64,000 nucleotides of DNA, from positions 141,253 through 205,252 of the forward strand of contig RSEH01000038.1 in NCBI GenBank assembly GCA_006503475.1. The letters run 5' to 3'. The position numbers were made by a program, and so were the translations under genes. The notes beneath the pieces were generated by a model. That model had not been told where the DNA came from. It did no database searches and was given only the letters and a program-made list of their open reading frames with translations. Positions 18,656 to 28,236 of this stretch are shown here, one piece after another (position 1 is the stretch's first letter; each line of letters opens with the position of its first letter). The stretch is from Stentor roeselii. Taxonomy: Eukaryota; Ciliophora; Heterotrichea; Heterotrichida; Stentoridae.

Positions 18656-19498
18656 ATGTCAGAAATTCTCAACAAACTTCAAGCACTTCAGTCAAACTTG
18701 TCACAAAAAGAACTGATCATCTTTCAACTCACTTCTCAAGTTGATGACCTCAAAACTCAAAATTCTTCATTTTTGCTTCAAGTCGACTTTCTTCAAAACT
18801 CAAATCAAGACCTGCAAAATCAAGTCTTTAAAGTCACAGAAGACTTTAACTTCAAGTCTCAACAAGTCATGATCCTTGAAAATGAATGCAAAATGCTTCG
18901 AAATCAACTCAATAGTCAAGAAAATTTTATTGAAAACTGGAAAAAAGTTGCAGGTTTTTCAGAAAGTTTTGAGAAATACTTGGAATTGGAAAGGGTCAGA
19001 ATGATGCATTGTGAACTAGAAGCTAGGTTTTTAAGGGAAAAAATTGAAATGCTTGAAAATGAAAGCAAGATGAAGGACCTGGTCTTGAAATTGACTGATT
19101 CGAAGTCACAGGTTTTATGGGAAAAAAGGGATAAGTGGCTTGCTTCTTTACCTGAAATGGAAAAACTGCCCCAGGCGATGATTGAAGAACAGGAAAGAGA
19201 AGAAAAAGAGAAAACCTGTGAAAGTATTAATCAGGTCTTGAAAGACGTGGAAATCCTTCTAGGTTGGAAAATTCATTACTCCAGGCAAAAAATCACTTTA
19301 ACTCGAAATAGTTTCTCAATCATTGTCAACAAGCAGGAGTACTTAAAAGACTTCTACTACAACATCGAGCTCTCATCTCAATCTTTACCTCTTTTATCAG
19401 CCCCACCCTTCGAGCCACTTCTGACTTCAGCTAAAAACTATCCCCTTTTATTCTCACTGATCATATCAAAACACTCAAAACTTCATCTTCCTAACTAA
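18656..19498 (+). CDS. Coiled-coil hypothetical protein
   Basis: A 280-residue protein. The first ~190 residues form coiled coil with regular Leu/Gln heptads (LNKLQALQSNLSQKELIIFQ and onward). The C-terminal ~80 residues may be globular (VEILLGWKIHYSRQKITLTR, then FSIIVNKQEYLKDFYYNIEL). The end loosely resembles spindle-checkpoint Mad1 C-terminal folds or kinetochore RWD modules, but I cannot support a name. Its stop is 5 bp from the stop of the giant convergent gene. Confidence 0.65.
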   Translation: MSEILNKLQALQSNLSQKELIIFQLTSQVDDLKTQNSSFLLQVDFLQNSNQDLQNQVFKVTEDFNFKSQQVMILENECKMLRNQLNSQENFIENWKKVAGFSESFEKYLELERVRMMHCELEARFLREKIEMLENESKMKDLVLKLTDSKSQVLWEKRDKWLASLPEMEKLPQAMIEEQEREEKEKTCESINQVLKDVEILLGWKIHYSRQKITLTRNSFSIIVNKQEYLKDFYYNIELSSQSLPLLSAPPFEPLLTSAKNYPLLFSLIISKHSKLHLPN

Positions 19499-19503
19499 AC
19501 CCT

Positions 19504-22500
19504 TCACATTAAAACTATTAAAAACCCAGAAAAAAACAAAATTTTTCCAAAGTTCACATCAAGAAGTTCAGCAGCAGGAGACATGTCAGTCTTCCACCGA
19601 ATAAACTTCACATCTTGACTGACTTCAGCGAATCCAGGAACTAAATTTCCACAAACGACGTAAACATTATAATGAACATCTGCAGTTAAATTGGTAAATG
19701 TCAGGTTTCCTAATGATTTTAATTCAACTCTTCTGTGATCTGCTCGTGTTTTTCGATTAGCAGCGTCGAGACCTGAGGAAATTTGATAGCCGAGGGGGGT
19801 TCCAGTGTCGTTTAATGCAGGGACTGCGATTCCGAAGAGGTATCCTGCTTCAACTAGAGAACCTGCCAGGCTTATCGAGCGATAGTCACTAGTTCCAAGA
19901 AGATATGGACTTTGGTACCACGAGCAAGGACTAAGGACTACCTCTTGTCCTTCAATTGATGCAGTTTTATTGAAATTTGAAAGACTTGCAGATAAATAAT
20001 TTTTCTGCATTTGGAGTAACTTGATCATATCTTTAGGTTTCGGGTAATCGTCACTTCTGGGGTTATCAATTAAATACATCTGGAAAAAAGTAACTATCTG
20101 GTCACTTGAAGATGATAAGAATCTTGAAGATTTTACTTGACTTTCAATCACCTGCCAAAAATTTAAACCTAGGACTAGAGCGACTGTTCCTTTAATTATC
20201 TCTTTTTCGACTGATGTGAGATAAGTTTGAGAAAACCAAAGTCCAACAACTGCCGGGCTGTAAACAGGCAGAGTTGAAAAATTGGCAGTTCTCGCGATTT
20301 TACTGTAAACGCCTCTCTGGTCAACAGCGATTGCGAAAATTGTGTAACGAGTCCCAGCGGCGAGGCCAGATAACGTCAAGTTCTTAACACAACTACTGCT
20401 GATATACAAAGTGCCGTATTGAATATCGCTTGTGTCATAAGAAGGAGGCCCTCCTTGCGTCAGTTGATCGAAACTCGGCTGAAGGGTGCCGAACAAGGCA
20501 AAAGCGTAAAAAACAGTCGAGACCTTCGATGTTGTTAAAACAATTCCAGCAGAGGCTCTTTTTATCTGAGTCACTGCAATGCTCGTAACGTCAGGTAAGA
20601 CCAGATCTTCATTCAAAACTCCGAAGCGGATCTCTTTTTCACTCAGTTCAAAGACAGAAGAGTCGTCTCCAGTAAGACTGATTGTCACAAAACTAGAACT
20701 CGCTTGAGTTGAGTTAGAAATGAAAATTTTATAAAAACCTTGAATGGTTCCTGCTCGAAATTCCATCTTTTGAGGTAAAATCGTGATTCCAGAGTACATC
20801 GTACTGACTGAGAACAAAAGATGAATGTTGTTATAAGGCGAGTACTTCAAAGTGACCTGTATTGGAATTGAAGACCCTGCTTTAGGAATATCTGGAATTT
20901 CTTCAAAGACGATTTCAACTTTTCCTGTTTTTACGACCTGGAATAAAGATTTAGTGATCGGGGTGTAGTAAGTTGGGTTTACTTCTCCTGTGATTTTCCA
21001 GCTGATTATGTAAAGAGTGTCGTCTACTGACGGTGACGCGCTCACTCGGAAGGACTTTTCCATCTCGCCGACTGAGACCTGCACAGATGTCGGGATGAAG
21101 ACGAACCCGAAAGTATAAGGCTGGAGTGTCAGGTTCAATGCGCAAGGGTAGTCAAAAGTGACTTTTACATACTTTGACACTGTTCCTCGCTCCACTGTGA
21201 AAGGCTCGTCATTGTTCACATGAATAAGCGGCCCTGGGTAGTCGAACTTCAACTGGTTCTTGCTTAGGTTCGGATAAGACCTGCTGATTATCTGGTTGTT
21301 GTTACCGTCGAAAATCTTCAAGTTGATGTACCCGGCTGTCACATTGAACAAAGGGTTGCAAAGGTTTTTTAATGTTAGTTGAAAGTCACCTGCTGTTTTT
21401 TCGGAACTTGATAAGACTTGGATTGTGTTGAACTCTATTCGACAGGATGGAGAACCTGATGACCAGTTGGAACTTGAACTGCAGGATATTGATGAACCTT
21501 CTAAGATGAAGTCTGAAGGGAACTCCACCCAAATCGCACCGAGGTTGGATGATGAAGGAATTGAATATGAAGTTGAAAAGTTAAAGGAAAAATCGGATAA
21601 TGTTCGTGAGAATTGGTTTGATGCTGTAGTCGTCCATAGAGATAGGATACCTCCCGAGGATTGCATACCTAATTCACCTGCTTTATCGTTTAACATTTGG
21701 AAGTTTTCGGATTTTTCAACTCCTACTTTGAATTGACCTGTGTTTGAGGATTTCTCGTAGTTAGGGTTTATCACGCCCCAAACAAACAAAGTAATCGAGC
21801 AGCTTTCACATGCCAGATAATCATCATGATCATAAACCTGAACCGTCCAACTCCTAACAACTTCACATTTAATATACCCTTTAAGTCCAATCGCCCAGCA
21901 CTCAATAAAATCTCCAAGTCTTTTATCAAAAGTGACTGGAAACCCAATAGTAAGTGCAGAACTCGAAGAAAACCCTTCAGAAGGACTGATATGAAACTCA
22001 TAAGTCGCGGTTTCAGCTTCATTTTTCGGGTAAAAATGAATCAAAGTAGTAGAAATCGCCTTCGCAGCTGTAGTAGTTGAGACCGTGATAGAAGAGGTGC
22101 TTTTTTGAAGCACAGTTCCATCATAAATAACTCGAATTTCAAAGGATTCACTTATCCCAGCAGGAAAATTAAGAATATCAAGAACATGAACCGTGATCTG
22201 ACTGTTATGATACTCGCTGTTAACTAGAACCCTCAAGGTTTTCCCGTAAAACAAGCAATCTTTTATAAAACTGATCCCAATAGACACTCTGCAATTTGGA
22301 GGGTTGATAAATTGTTCAAAATTCTTCGTTGGAAAGTCGATTTCTATGCTAGCTCCAGGGCCTATTGAAGAAATCGGTGTAAAAAAAATACTGTATTCAG
22401 CTAAAGATCCCTCGTTTTTAGGAAAATTTGAAATCAAAGCAGTTTCCACGTCTTCCACTTCTAGCTCTGAGTCTAGACTTCCTGCAGTAAAACTCGCAAA

Positions 22501-25500
22501 ATCAATGACTCTTCCAAACTGGTTCTTCGACTCATACTGTAAATTTCCTAAAGACCCAACAACAGAAGGATTTTTCACTCCTTTTAAAAGTACTCGAATC
22601 AAACTTCCACTTTCAATAAAAGGCAATGAAGATAAAGTTAAAATATTTCGATAAGGAGTGCATTTGTAACTTTCAACTTTTATTCCATTCACTGAAAAAT
22701 AGCTACAAAAGGGGACTGGAGAAGAATAATGCAAAGAGTAAGATTTACTTGAGTCTAAGGTGATCACAATGCTGCCTTCTTCAGGTATCTGGTTCAAAAC
22801 TCTCATGAAGAACTCGTAACCGACATTCACACAACTTGCACAGCTTTGGTCAATGAAAAAGGCAGTATGCGACATCGACCCCGGGTCAAGACTTGGCAAG
22901 TCGCCTAGTTTGACGTAGTCCACAACAGCTGAGTCGTCAATGATAAAAAGCCAAATTTGGTCATTTGTACTTGAAACACTTTCAGGGTTCACTAAACCGG
23001 AAACCTTGAACTGATAAGTATTTGCCGTCAGTCCATTCGGCAGGTAGACTAGAAGAAGATCAGCGCCTGGGTAACAGTAACATTCATAGTAATCGTCTAA
23101 TTGGCATTGAACTTCTATTAAATTACAATAACCTGAGTCATGTGTTGGGTTTATTTGAAATAAAAGGTAAGAGCTAGATGAACCAACAGTCCCTGAGAAG
23201 TCAAAGGTAAGAGAAAGTTCATTTAATTCTTGAACTTCTGATGTCAAGAATGTACTTGAAGAGGTATAAGATCTAGAGGCAGGCAGCGAGCTGCCTGCAG
23301 GTAAATTAGAAGAACCTGAATGAATCAGTCTTTTTAACCGGTTTTGCATGGAATAAGCCTGAACTTTGACAGTTCCAGGATAAGCTGAGAGAAAATATTT
23401 AAAACCCGCTAAATGCACCTCAAAGTCAACATCTGCAGGTATTGTGTAGAAGTCAGAAACAGTGATAATTACAGGAGTCCCAATAGACGGCACTGTAGGT
23501 CTTGAAGTAACAATACAAGTTAATTCCGAGGTATCAAGTCCAGTAATAATTTTAACTCCTTTGCATGAAACTCTCTGGTCTTGCTCAAGTCCTATTCCAA
23601 GATCCAAATCAAACAAGTAATTCCCAGAGTCATCCTGAGTAGGCAGTTGAATTTCCAGGTACCCTCTCAAAGCAAGTGTATCAAACGACTTTAAACCCGA
23701 AGGAATTTCACTAGAAGATTTCGCTTTAATCATCAAAACAGTTTCCATATTCAAAGCAGTATTAGCAGCTTGAACTGAAAGACTTTCAAAATTAGTCGCA
23801 TCAATAAAAACCATGACGCCTCCAGTCTCAAGCAGATTTTTACTAGTATCAAAAGTGCTTACACTGAAAAAGTAATAATCTGAGTACAATGGTGAAAGCA
23901 GCGTCAATTTCACACTTGACTGTTGACCAGCGACGAAATCTCCAGGGCCAGATGGCGTGACAGATCCAGAAGTCGCTACAAAAAGTTGCACCCAGATTTC
24001 ATCATCTTTTACTAAACAACTTTTTGCAGAATCAGTTCCTGTTCCATAAGGCGTCACTTTGCAGGCAAGAGAACTGGTTGTGAAATTTGAAGGAAATTTA
24101 AAGACCACGAAACCTTCAGCAGGGACTTTTATGTTCGGCACTAGTTGAAAGTTTAGGTCGATACTGCCTCCTCCTGCTTGGTTCGCTGTTGGGTAGGTGA
24201 CTGATAAAGAAGGAGAACTGTTCTCAGAGATTTCGACGAAAGCTCCTGTTGAGTTGAAGTCAATCACAGTGGATCTGTCAGGACGAAGTGAGTAGACTGT
24301 TAAACTTTCTGAGGGTCCAGAAGTGCTGGGGTTTTTCAGTTGTAAGATTATTTCAATGACCTGCTCTGCTGGAATCGCCTGGAAGTTAGTTATGGTTAGT
24401 CTGAGATTAGGAATGCTGTAGTCCACTTCCACCTTGTCAGTGTAGTTAAAGTCGTTTAAACCGCTTTCCACCCATACCAGGTAGTCCCCTTCAACTGTAA
24501 ATGTCGGCGGGAAGTCAACTATAATAAACCCTTTCTCTTCAACAGGGTTCTTCACTCTAACATGAAGTTTATACAAAATAACAGAATTTTTCGATAACTC
24601 AATATTTTTTTCTACAGATTTCAAAGAAAGTTCAAGAAAATCTGAAGTTTTTACAGTAAAACCTTTGATATTTTCCTTATAAGTCAGCAGGGTGTTAGTA
24701 TTTTCCCTGAAAATCCTCAGCGAGAAGTATCCTAACTTAGAAGACCATCTAGGATTCGTGCCAGTCATACGAATATTATACTGAAACCCCGAGAACAGGT
24801 CCTGAGAAATGCCAGACAACTGAACTTCCAGGTCTTTTGTTAAGCACTGAAGGTCCCCTTCCACATTGAGTCCCGAACTGGCGAAGGAGGAGCAGCTGGG
24901 ATTATCAGGAATATAAATCCCGCTGTCAGGAAAGGTAAAAAGAAGCCAGCTGCCTGCAGGGATATCGACACTGCTCTGAAAGGTAAAAAGGTACTTTGAG
25001 ATGTCCCCTGCCACTTCAGAGGAGCCTGGAAGGACTTGAACAGTGACCAGGGCCAGCTCAGAAGGACTGTCAGAAATCCCGATGGAGCCGAAGACTAAGT
25101 TCATGTCGATGATGTAGGAAGAATAAGAGGTTTTTAACTTGAAGTTGCCTGTTCCTCCTGGTTTTCCAGGGTTTTTTATTGATTTTATTGTTATTGATGA
25201 CTCTTGGTTCGCGGGGATTGGCTTTGAAACTGTTAGATGGACTGTGTTGCCGGATAATACGCAGGAAGATGTGGAACAGGATGGATTTCCTGCTATTCCC
25301 AGGTTGTTTTCGAATTGAGTTGGAAATTCAATTGATAGCACTCCTGATGATGGAAGGTCGTTTGTGAGCATGAAGGTAAAAGTGTAGTCGGCGTAGTGTC
25401 GGACGTTTGTTATTGAGTTTGAAATTGAAAGAGGACCTGATGGCTTTATTTGACCGATTTGGTCGTAGCCTAGGCTTAGTGCTGTTGGAAGGAGGAATAA

Positions 25501-25509
25501 AAGGAACAT
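19504..25509 (-). CDS. Giant secreted surface protein with repeated beta-sandwich modules, probable GPI anchor
   Basis: A 2001-residue protein. It opens with a signal peptide (MFLLFLLPTALSLG) and ends with a short hydrophobic tail (FGKILFFSGFLIVLM) without a cytosolic extension, as in GPI-anchor signals. At least nine modules of roughly 130-170 residues share a pattern: I-x-(I/V)-x-FP-x-x-F, one or two Cys, a short V-x-(L/V) strand, then I-x-x-(I/L/V)-x-NP (for example GVLSIEFPTQFENN, GFIIVDFPPTF, GFVVFKFPSNF, ASIEIDFPTKNF, SALTIGFPVTF, GAIWVEFPSDF). A fibronectin-III-like segment lies near the C terminus. Many N-glycosylation sites are present. It is likely a cell-surface or extracellular protein; adhesion is a guess. 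It ends with TGA. Confidence 0.8.
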   Translation of the reverse strand: MFLLFLLPTALSLGYDQIGQIKPSGPLSISNSITNVRHYADYTFTFMLTNDLPSSGVLSIEFPTQFENNLGIAGNPSCSTSSCVLSGNTVHLTVSKPIPANQESSITIKSIKNPGKPGGTGNFKLKTSYSSYIIDMNLVFGSIGISDSPSELALVTVQVLPGSSEVAGDISKYLFTFQSSVDIPAGSWLLFTFPDSGIYIPDNPSCSSFASSGLNVEGDLQCLTKDLEVQLSGISQDLFSGFQYNIRMTGTNPRWSSKLGYFSLRIFRENTNTLLTYKENIKGFTVKTSDFLELSLKSVEKNIELSKNSVILYKLHVRVKNPVEEKGFIIVDFPPTFTVEGDYLVWVESGLNDFNYTDKVEVDYSIPNLRLTITNFQAIPAEQVIEIILQLKNPSTSGPSESLTVYSLRPDRSTVIDFNSTGAFVEISENSSPSLSVTYPTANQAGGGSIDLNFQLVPNIKVPAEGFVVFKFPSNFTTSSLACKVTPYGTGTDSAKSCLVKDDEIWVQLFVATSGSVTPSGPGDFVAGQQSSVKLTLLSPLYSDYYFFSVSTFDTSKNLLETGGVMVFIDATNFESLSVQAANTALNMETVLMIKAKSSSEIPSGLKSFDTLALRGYLEIQLPTQDDSGNYLFDLDLGIGLEQDQRVSCKGVKIITGLDTSELTCIVTSRPTVPSIGTPVIITVSDFYTIPADVDFEVHLAGFKYFLSAYPGTVKVQAYSMQNRLKRLIHSGSSNLPAGSSLPASRSYTSSSTFLTSEVQELNELSLTFDFSGTVGSSSSYLLFQINPTHDSGYCNLIEVQCQLDDYYECYCYPGADLLLVYLPNGLTANTYQFKVSGLVNPESVSSTNDQIWLFIIDDSAVVDYVKLGDLPSLDPGSMSHTAFFIDQSCASCVNVGYEFFMRVLNQIPEEGSIVITLDSSKSYSLHYSSPVPFCSYFSVNGIKVESYKCTPYRNILTLSSLPFIESGSLIRVLLKGVKNPSVVGSLGNLQYESKNQFGRVIDFASFTAGSLDSELEVEDVETALISNFPKNEGSLAEYSIFFTPISSIGPGASIEIDFPTKNFEQFINPPNCRVSIGISFIKDCLFYGKTLRVLVNSEYHNSQITVHVLDILNFPAGISESFEIRVIYDGTVLQKSTSSITVSTTTAAKAISTTLIHFYPKNEAETATYEFHISPSEGFSSSSALTIGFPVTFDKRLGDFIECWAIGLKGYIKCEVVRSWTVQVYDHDDYLACESCSITLFVWGVINPNYEKSSNTGQFKVGVEKSENFQMLNDKAGELGMQSSGGILSLWTTTASNQFSRTLSDFSFNFSTSYSIPSSSNLGAIWVEFPSDFILEGSSISCSSSSNWSSGSPSCRIEFNTIQVLSSSEKTAGDFQLTLKNLCNPLFNVTAGYINLKIFDGNNNQIISRSYPNLSKNQLKFDYPGPLIHVNNDEPFTVERGTVSKYVKVTFDYPCALNLTLQPYTFGFVFIPTSVQVSVGEMEKSFRVSASPSVDDTLYIISWKITGEVNPTYYTPITKSLFQVVKTGKVEIVFEEIPDIPKAGSSIPIQVTLKYSPYNNIHLLFSVSTMYSGITILPQKMEFRAGTIQGFYKIFISNSTQASSSFVTISLTGDDSSVFELSEKEIRFGVLNEDLVLPDVTSIAVTQIKRASAGIVLTTSKVSTVFYAFALFGTLQPSFDQLTQGGPPSYDTSDIQYGTLYISSSCVKNLTLSGLAAGTRYTIFAIAVDQRGVYSKIARTANFSTLPVYSPAVVGLWFSQTYLTSVEKEIIKGTVALVLGLNFWQVIESQVKSSRFLSSSSDQIVTFFQMYLIDNPRSDDYPKPKDMIKLLQMQKNYLSASLSNFNKTASIEGQEVVLSPCSWYQSPYLLGTSDYRSISLAGSLVEAGYLFGIAVPALNDTGTPLGYQISSGLDAANRKTRADHRRVELKSLGNLTFTNLTADVHYNVYVVCGNLVPGFAEVSQDVKFIRWKTDMSPAAELLDVNFGKILFFSGFLIVLM
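23279..23298. repeat. Perfect 20-bp palindrome (9 + GA + 9) inside the surface-protein CDS
   Basis: GCAGGCAGC-GA-GCTGCCTGC. It encodes PAGSSLPA in a low-conservation linker. It has the same length, arm size and GA centre as the palindrome at 8578-8597. Confidence 0.8.
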
Positions 25510-25880
25510 ATTAATTATTTGGATTATTTAAGAATAGGATTTATTGGAAGTTTTGAACTGGTTTTGTTTGTGGAATGGATTTTAGTGTAGTGATAGGAAG
25601 TTTTTTATTAACTGGATGATTGATGAAGCTTAAGGAATTGATTTTATTATTAAATTGGTTAAATATGTTTTTAACTATAATCAAAGCATTTCATTAGTTA
25701 TAGGATGATCAATTACCACTTCATATCCCATCACAGTTAAATCATAACAACTTAAAAATCTAATAAAAAAACAATCCAAAAAAAACTCCATTAACCAAAA
25801 ACCATCGATTCCTCCCTAAATCCCAAACAGCTTCCCAATCCTCCTCAAAAATCCCACCAATCCTTCCAAATAATCATTAA
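25510..25880. other. AT-rich divergent spacer, no gene seen
   Basis: A 371-bp gap between the divergent starts of the surface-protein gene and the MAP3K-like kinase gene. It is AT-rich, with no open frame of note, no tRNA boxes and no repeat that I can see. It presumably holds both promoters, and is long for this genome. Confidence 0.6.
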
Positions 25881-26762
25881 ATGGGTGCCTGCTTAAAAAA
25901 GACATCATCAACAAAAGTGAATCCGATAACATCTCAATCCTTTCACTTCACTCGTTCATTATACTCAAAAGGCAAACTGATCGGGGAAGGTGCATATGGA
26001 AAAGTATACGAATACCTAAATCGCGAAACAGGAGTTTTCTACGCAGTGAAACACATGGAACTAGCAGGATCCGAGTCCCAAATCCACGAAGAAGTTCAGA
26101 AACTAAGAGAAGAAATCAAGATCTTCCAGAAGCTTTCTCATAAAAACATCATCCAATATCTCGACACAGAAATCGACGAGTCTTCCAAAGGAGTCGACAT
26201 AATCATGGAGCTAGTCCCAGGAGAGTCTCTTCGTCATCTAATCAACAAGTTCACAAAACTCGAGGAAAGAATGACTATCATTTATTTAAAACAGGTTCTA
26301 GAAGGCCTGGAATACCTTCACCTTCAAGGAATCGTCCATCGTGACATAAAACCAGCGAACATCCTCATCAGTAGCAATGGAACTGTCAAGCTTTCTGACT
26401 TCGGAGCTTCTAAAAAGCTGAAAGGCGACCAGCTTGACAACGAGGAACTTTGCAACAGTTTAAAAGGAAGTCCTTACTGGATGGCTCCAGAAATCGCTAA
26501 AATGACAGGACACTCTTACCCAGCCGACATCTGGTCTGTCGGGTGTCTCGCCATTGAAATGCTCAGCGGCAAAGCACCTTGGAGCCAAGAGACGACTTCA
26601 GCCAGCGAGGTCCTTCGAATGATTCGATCAGGTAAAGTACCGAAGATTCCCTCAGGTCTTTCAAGTACTTGCCTTGATTTCATTTCTAAGTGCCTTGAAG
26701 TGAATCCCAGTTTTCGTCCTTCTGCAAGCGAGTTGCTAAAACATGATTTTTTGAAACATTAG
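25881..26762 (+). CDS. MAP3K/NPK1-like Ser/Thr protein kinase
   Basis: A 293-residue protein that is little more than a kinase domain. Motifs in order: GEGAYGKVYE (glycine loop, ~35-44), AVKHM (catalytic Lys), HRDIKPANIL (catalytic loop), DFGASK (metal binding), GSPYWMAPE (activation segment), DIWSVGC. The GTPYWMAPE-like segment and overall pattern place it with STE11/MEKK/NPK1 kinases. The N terminus MGACLKKTSS has Gly2 and Cys4, suggesting possible myristoylation plus palmitoylation. There is no separate regulatory domain, so control must come from localisation or partners. It is convergent with the next gene, 10 bp apart. Confidence 0.92.
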   Translation: MGACLKKTSSTKVNPITSQSFHFTRSLYSKGKLIGEGAYGKVYEYLNRETGVFYAVKHMELAGSESQIHEEVQKLREEIKIFQKLSHKNIIQYLDTEIDESSKGVDIIMELVPGESLRHLINKFTKLEERMTIIYLKQVLEGLEYLHLQGIVHRDIKPANILISSNGTVKLSDFGASKKLKGDQLDNEELCNSLKGSPYWMAPEIAKMTGHSYPADIWSVGCLAIEMLSGKAPWSQETTSASEVLRMIRSGKVPKIPSGLSSTCLDFISKCLEVNPSFRPSASELLKHDFLKH

Positions 26763-26772
26763 CTGATTATTC

Positions 26773-27174
26773 CTAACTATTCAGAAACTTTCGAGCCTCT
26801 TCGAGTTTTTTACGGTATTTGTTAGGGACTTTGTCAGTTGGAAGACGATTTCCTTTGATTTGGACTGGCTGAGAAGGGGCTGAGGTGGAAGGTCGTTCAT
26901 TGTTGCAGTCTTTGATATATCTGTGAGACGCGCCTTTTCTTTCAGAGACTTTTCGTGTCCATTGCATTTGAGTTGTGAACCATTTCTGTTCTTCTTCTTC
27001 CAGGTCTTCATGGTCATCGGCCTGGTCCTCTTGAACGACGTAAAGTTCTCCTGGTTCAAAAGTCGTGTTTTGAAGAAGTCCGAATTCATCATAAAACTGT
27101 TTTTCCAGGGTATGTTCAATGTCTTTAAGAAGCCCTAAACATTGTTTTCGCTTCTGAAGGACCAAGTCGTTCAT
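26773..27174 (-). CDS. Hypothetical helical/acidic protein, possibly the 3' exon of the LRR gene
   Basis: A 133-residue frame from ATG 27174. It starts with a helical stretch (LVLQKRKQCLGLLKDIEHTL), continues with an acidic DLEEEEQKWF region, and ends basic (VPNKYRKKLEEARKFLNS). The same frame is open and coding-like upstream of the ATG to 27254 (SDSRPASRSKNFAQFEDSRL), directly behind a perfect 16-bp intron-like sequence that follows the LRR frame. That suggests this is the last exon of the LRR gene, but the simple splice is off by one base. Listed separately for that reason. No domain is recognised. Confidence 0.5.
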   Translation of the reverse strand: MNDLVLQKRKQCLGLLKDIEHTLEKQFYDEFGLLQNTTFEPGELYVVQEDQADDHEDLEEEEQKWFTTQMQWTRKVSERKGASHRYIKDCNNERPSTSAPSQPVQIKGNRLPTDKVPNKYRKKLEEARKFLNS

Positions 27175-27254
27175 TTCTTGAAGTTCTCGTCGTAATCGCG
27201 AGTCTTCGAATTGGGCGAAATTTTTTGATCGGCTTGCAGGGCGGGAGTCGCTTC

Positions 27255-27270
27255 CTAGTTAGGAACTTAC
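27255..27270 (-). other. Candidate 16-bp intron with a frame conflict
   Basis: On the minus strand it reads GTAAGTTCCTAACTAG, with A six bases from its 3' end as in the 15-bp introns. It begins in the Glu codon just before the LRR gene's TAA. Splicing here puts the downstream coding-like frame out by one base. Using a downstream AG (a 20-bp intron, 27251-27270) would restore frame. Confidence 0.4.
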
Positions 27271-28193
27271 TCTTTTATTTGCACGTTGTTTATAATGCTG
27301 ATGTTTGGGTAGTCCCTGGATAGGACTTGAATGATGTCAGGATTTTCACTGCATGGGTTGTTTTCAAGGCTTAGCTCGTGAAGAGATGTGATTTGATTTA
27401 GAGGAATCAGCTCTGCTCGGTCGTAAAGACTGTTGAAGCTTAAGTCGAGCACGAAGAGGGATGGAAGAAGCTCGTTGATGTCTCGGGAAAGCTCAAGGAG
27501 GAAGATGAAGTTGTTTGAAAGGATTAGTTCTGTTAGGTTTGGTAGAACTGGAAAACCTGAAAGTGTTTCTAGTTTGTTGTCTTCCAGGTTTAAGGACTCT
27601 AGACTTGGCACTTTTGAGAGAAACTTCACTGATGAGATCTGGTTCTTTCGAAGGTTTAGAACTTTTAGGGTGTTTGGAAGATCGGATGGAAGAATTTCTC
27701 GAATTTGGTTGTGGCTTAGGTAAAGCTCTTCTAGTTGAAGTCTTTCTAGACCTTCGATTTGATGGATTTCGTTTAGGTTTAGGTCGAGAATCTTTAAAGA
27801 GTTGAGAGATGATAGGGAACGAGTGGATTGGATGAGGTTGCCTTCAGCTCGTAAAGTGTGCAAAGACTATTTTAATATTACTTTTGGAAGAGATTCTATG
27901 TATTCTAACTTGTTGAAACCTAGATTGAGTCTGACCAATCCTGGATTCAGTATCCCTGAAGTTGATTTCAGAGAGTTGCAAGAGACATCTAAGTCTTTCA
28001 GATCCCTTAGGCGGTCGATTTGACTGTTTGATAGAGATTCTATTAGATTACTTGCTAGGTTTATTGATTTTAGCTTTGTGAAAGGATGCAAAGGACAGAT
28101 TGAAGTGAGTTTCAGCTTTGAAGCTTCAAGGCCGAAGATTTTTTCTGGTTTATCGCCATGAGTTTGAAGTATTCCTTCAAAAGTGAGTTCCAT
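27267..28193 (-). CDS. Leucine-rich repeat protein; one 15-bp intron
   Basis: Two exons, 28193-27882 and 27866-27267 (303 residues to the TAA). Splicing 27867-27881 joins ESLPK to SLHTLRAEGN without loss of repeat register. About ten LRRs of 21-24 residues follow LxxLxLxxNxIxxL (for example LKSINLASNLIESL, LKVLNLRKNQISSV, LTELILSNNFIFLL). They resemble the SDS22/LRRC class that often scaffolds PP1 or ciliary complexes. The end (DYPNISIINNVQIKE) matches an LRR cap. The gene may continue into 27254-26773 (see that entry). Confidence 0.8.
27867..27881 (-). other. 15-bp spliceosomal intron (phase 0) in LRR gene
   Basis: On the minus strand it reads GTAATATTAAAATAG. It joins two LRR exons in frame across a repeat; A is at position 10. 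Confidence 0.88.
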
Positions 28194-28236
28194 TAATTAT
28201 TGCGGGATCGAGATATTCTAAAAATATTTATCAGTC

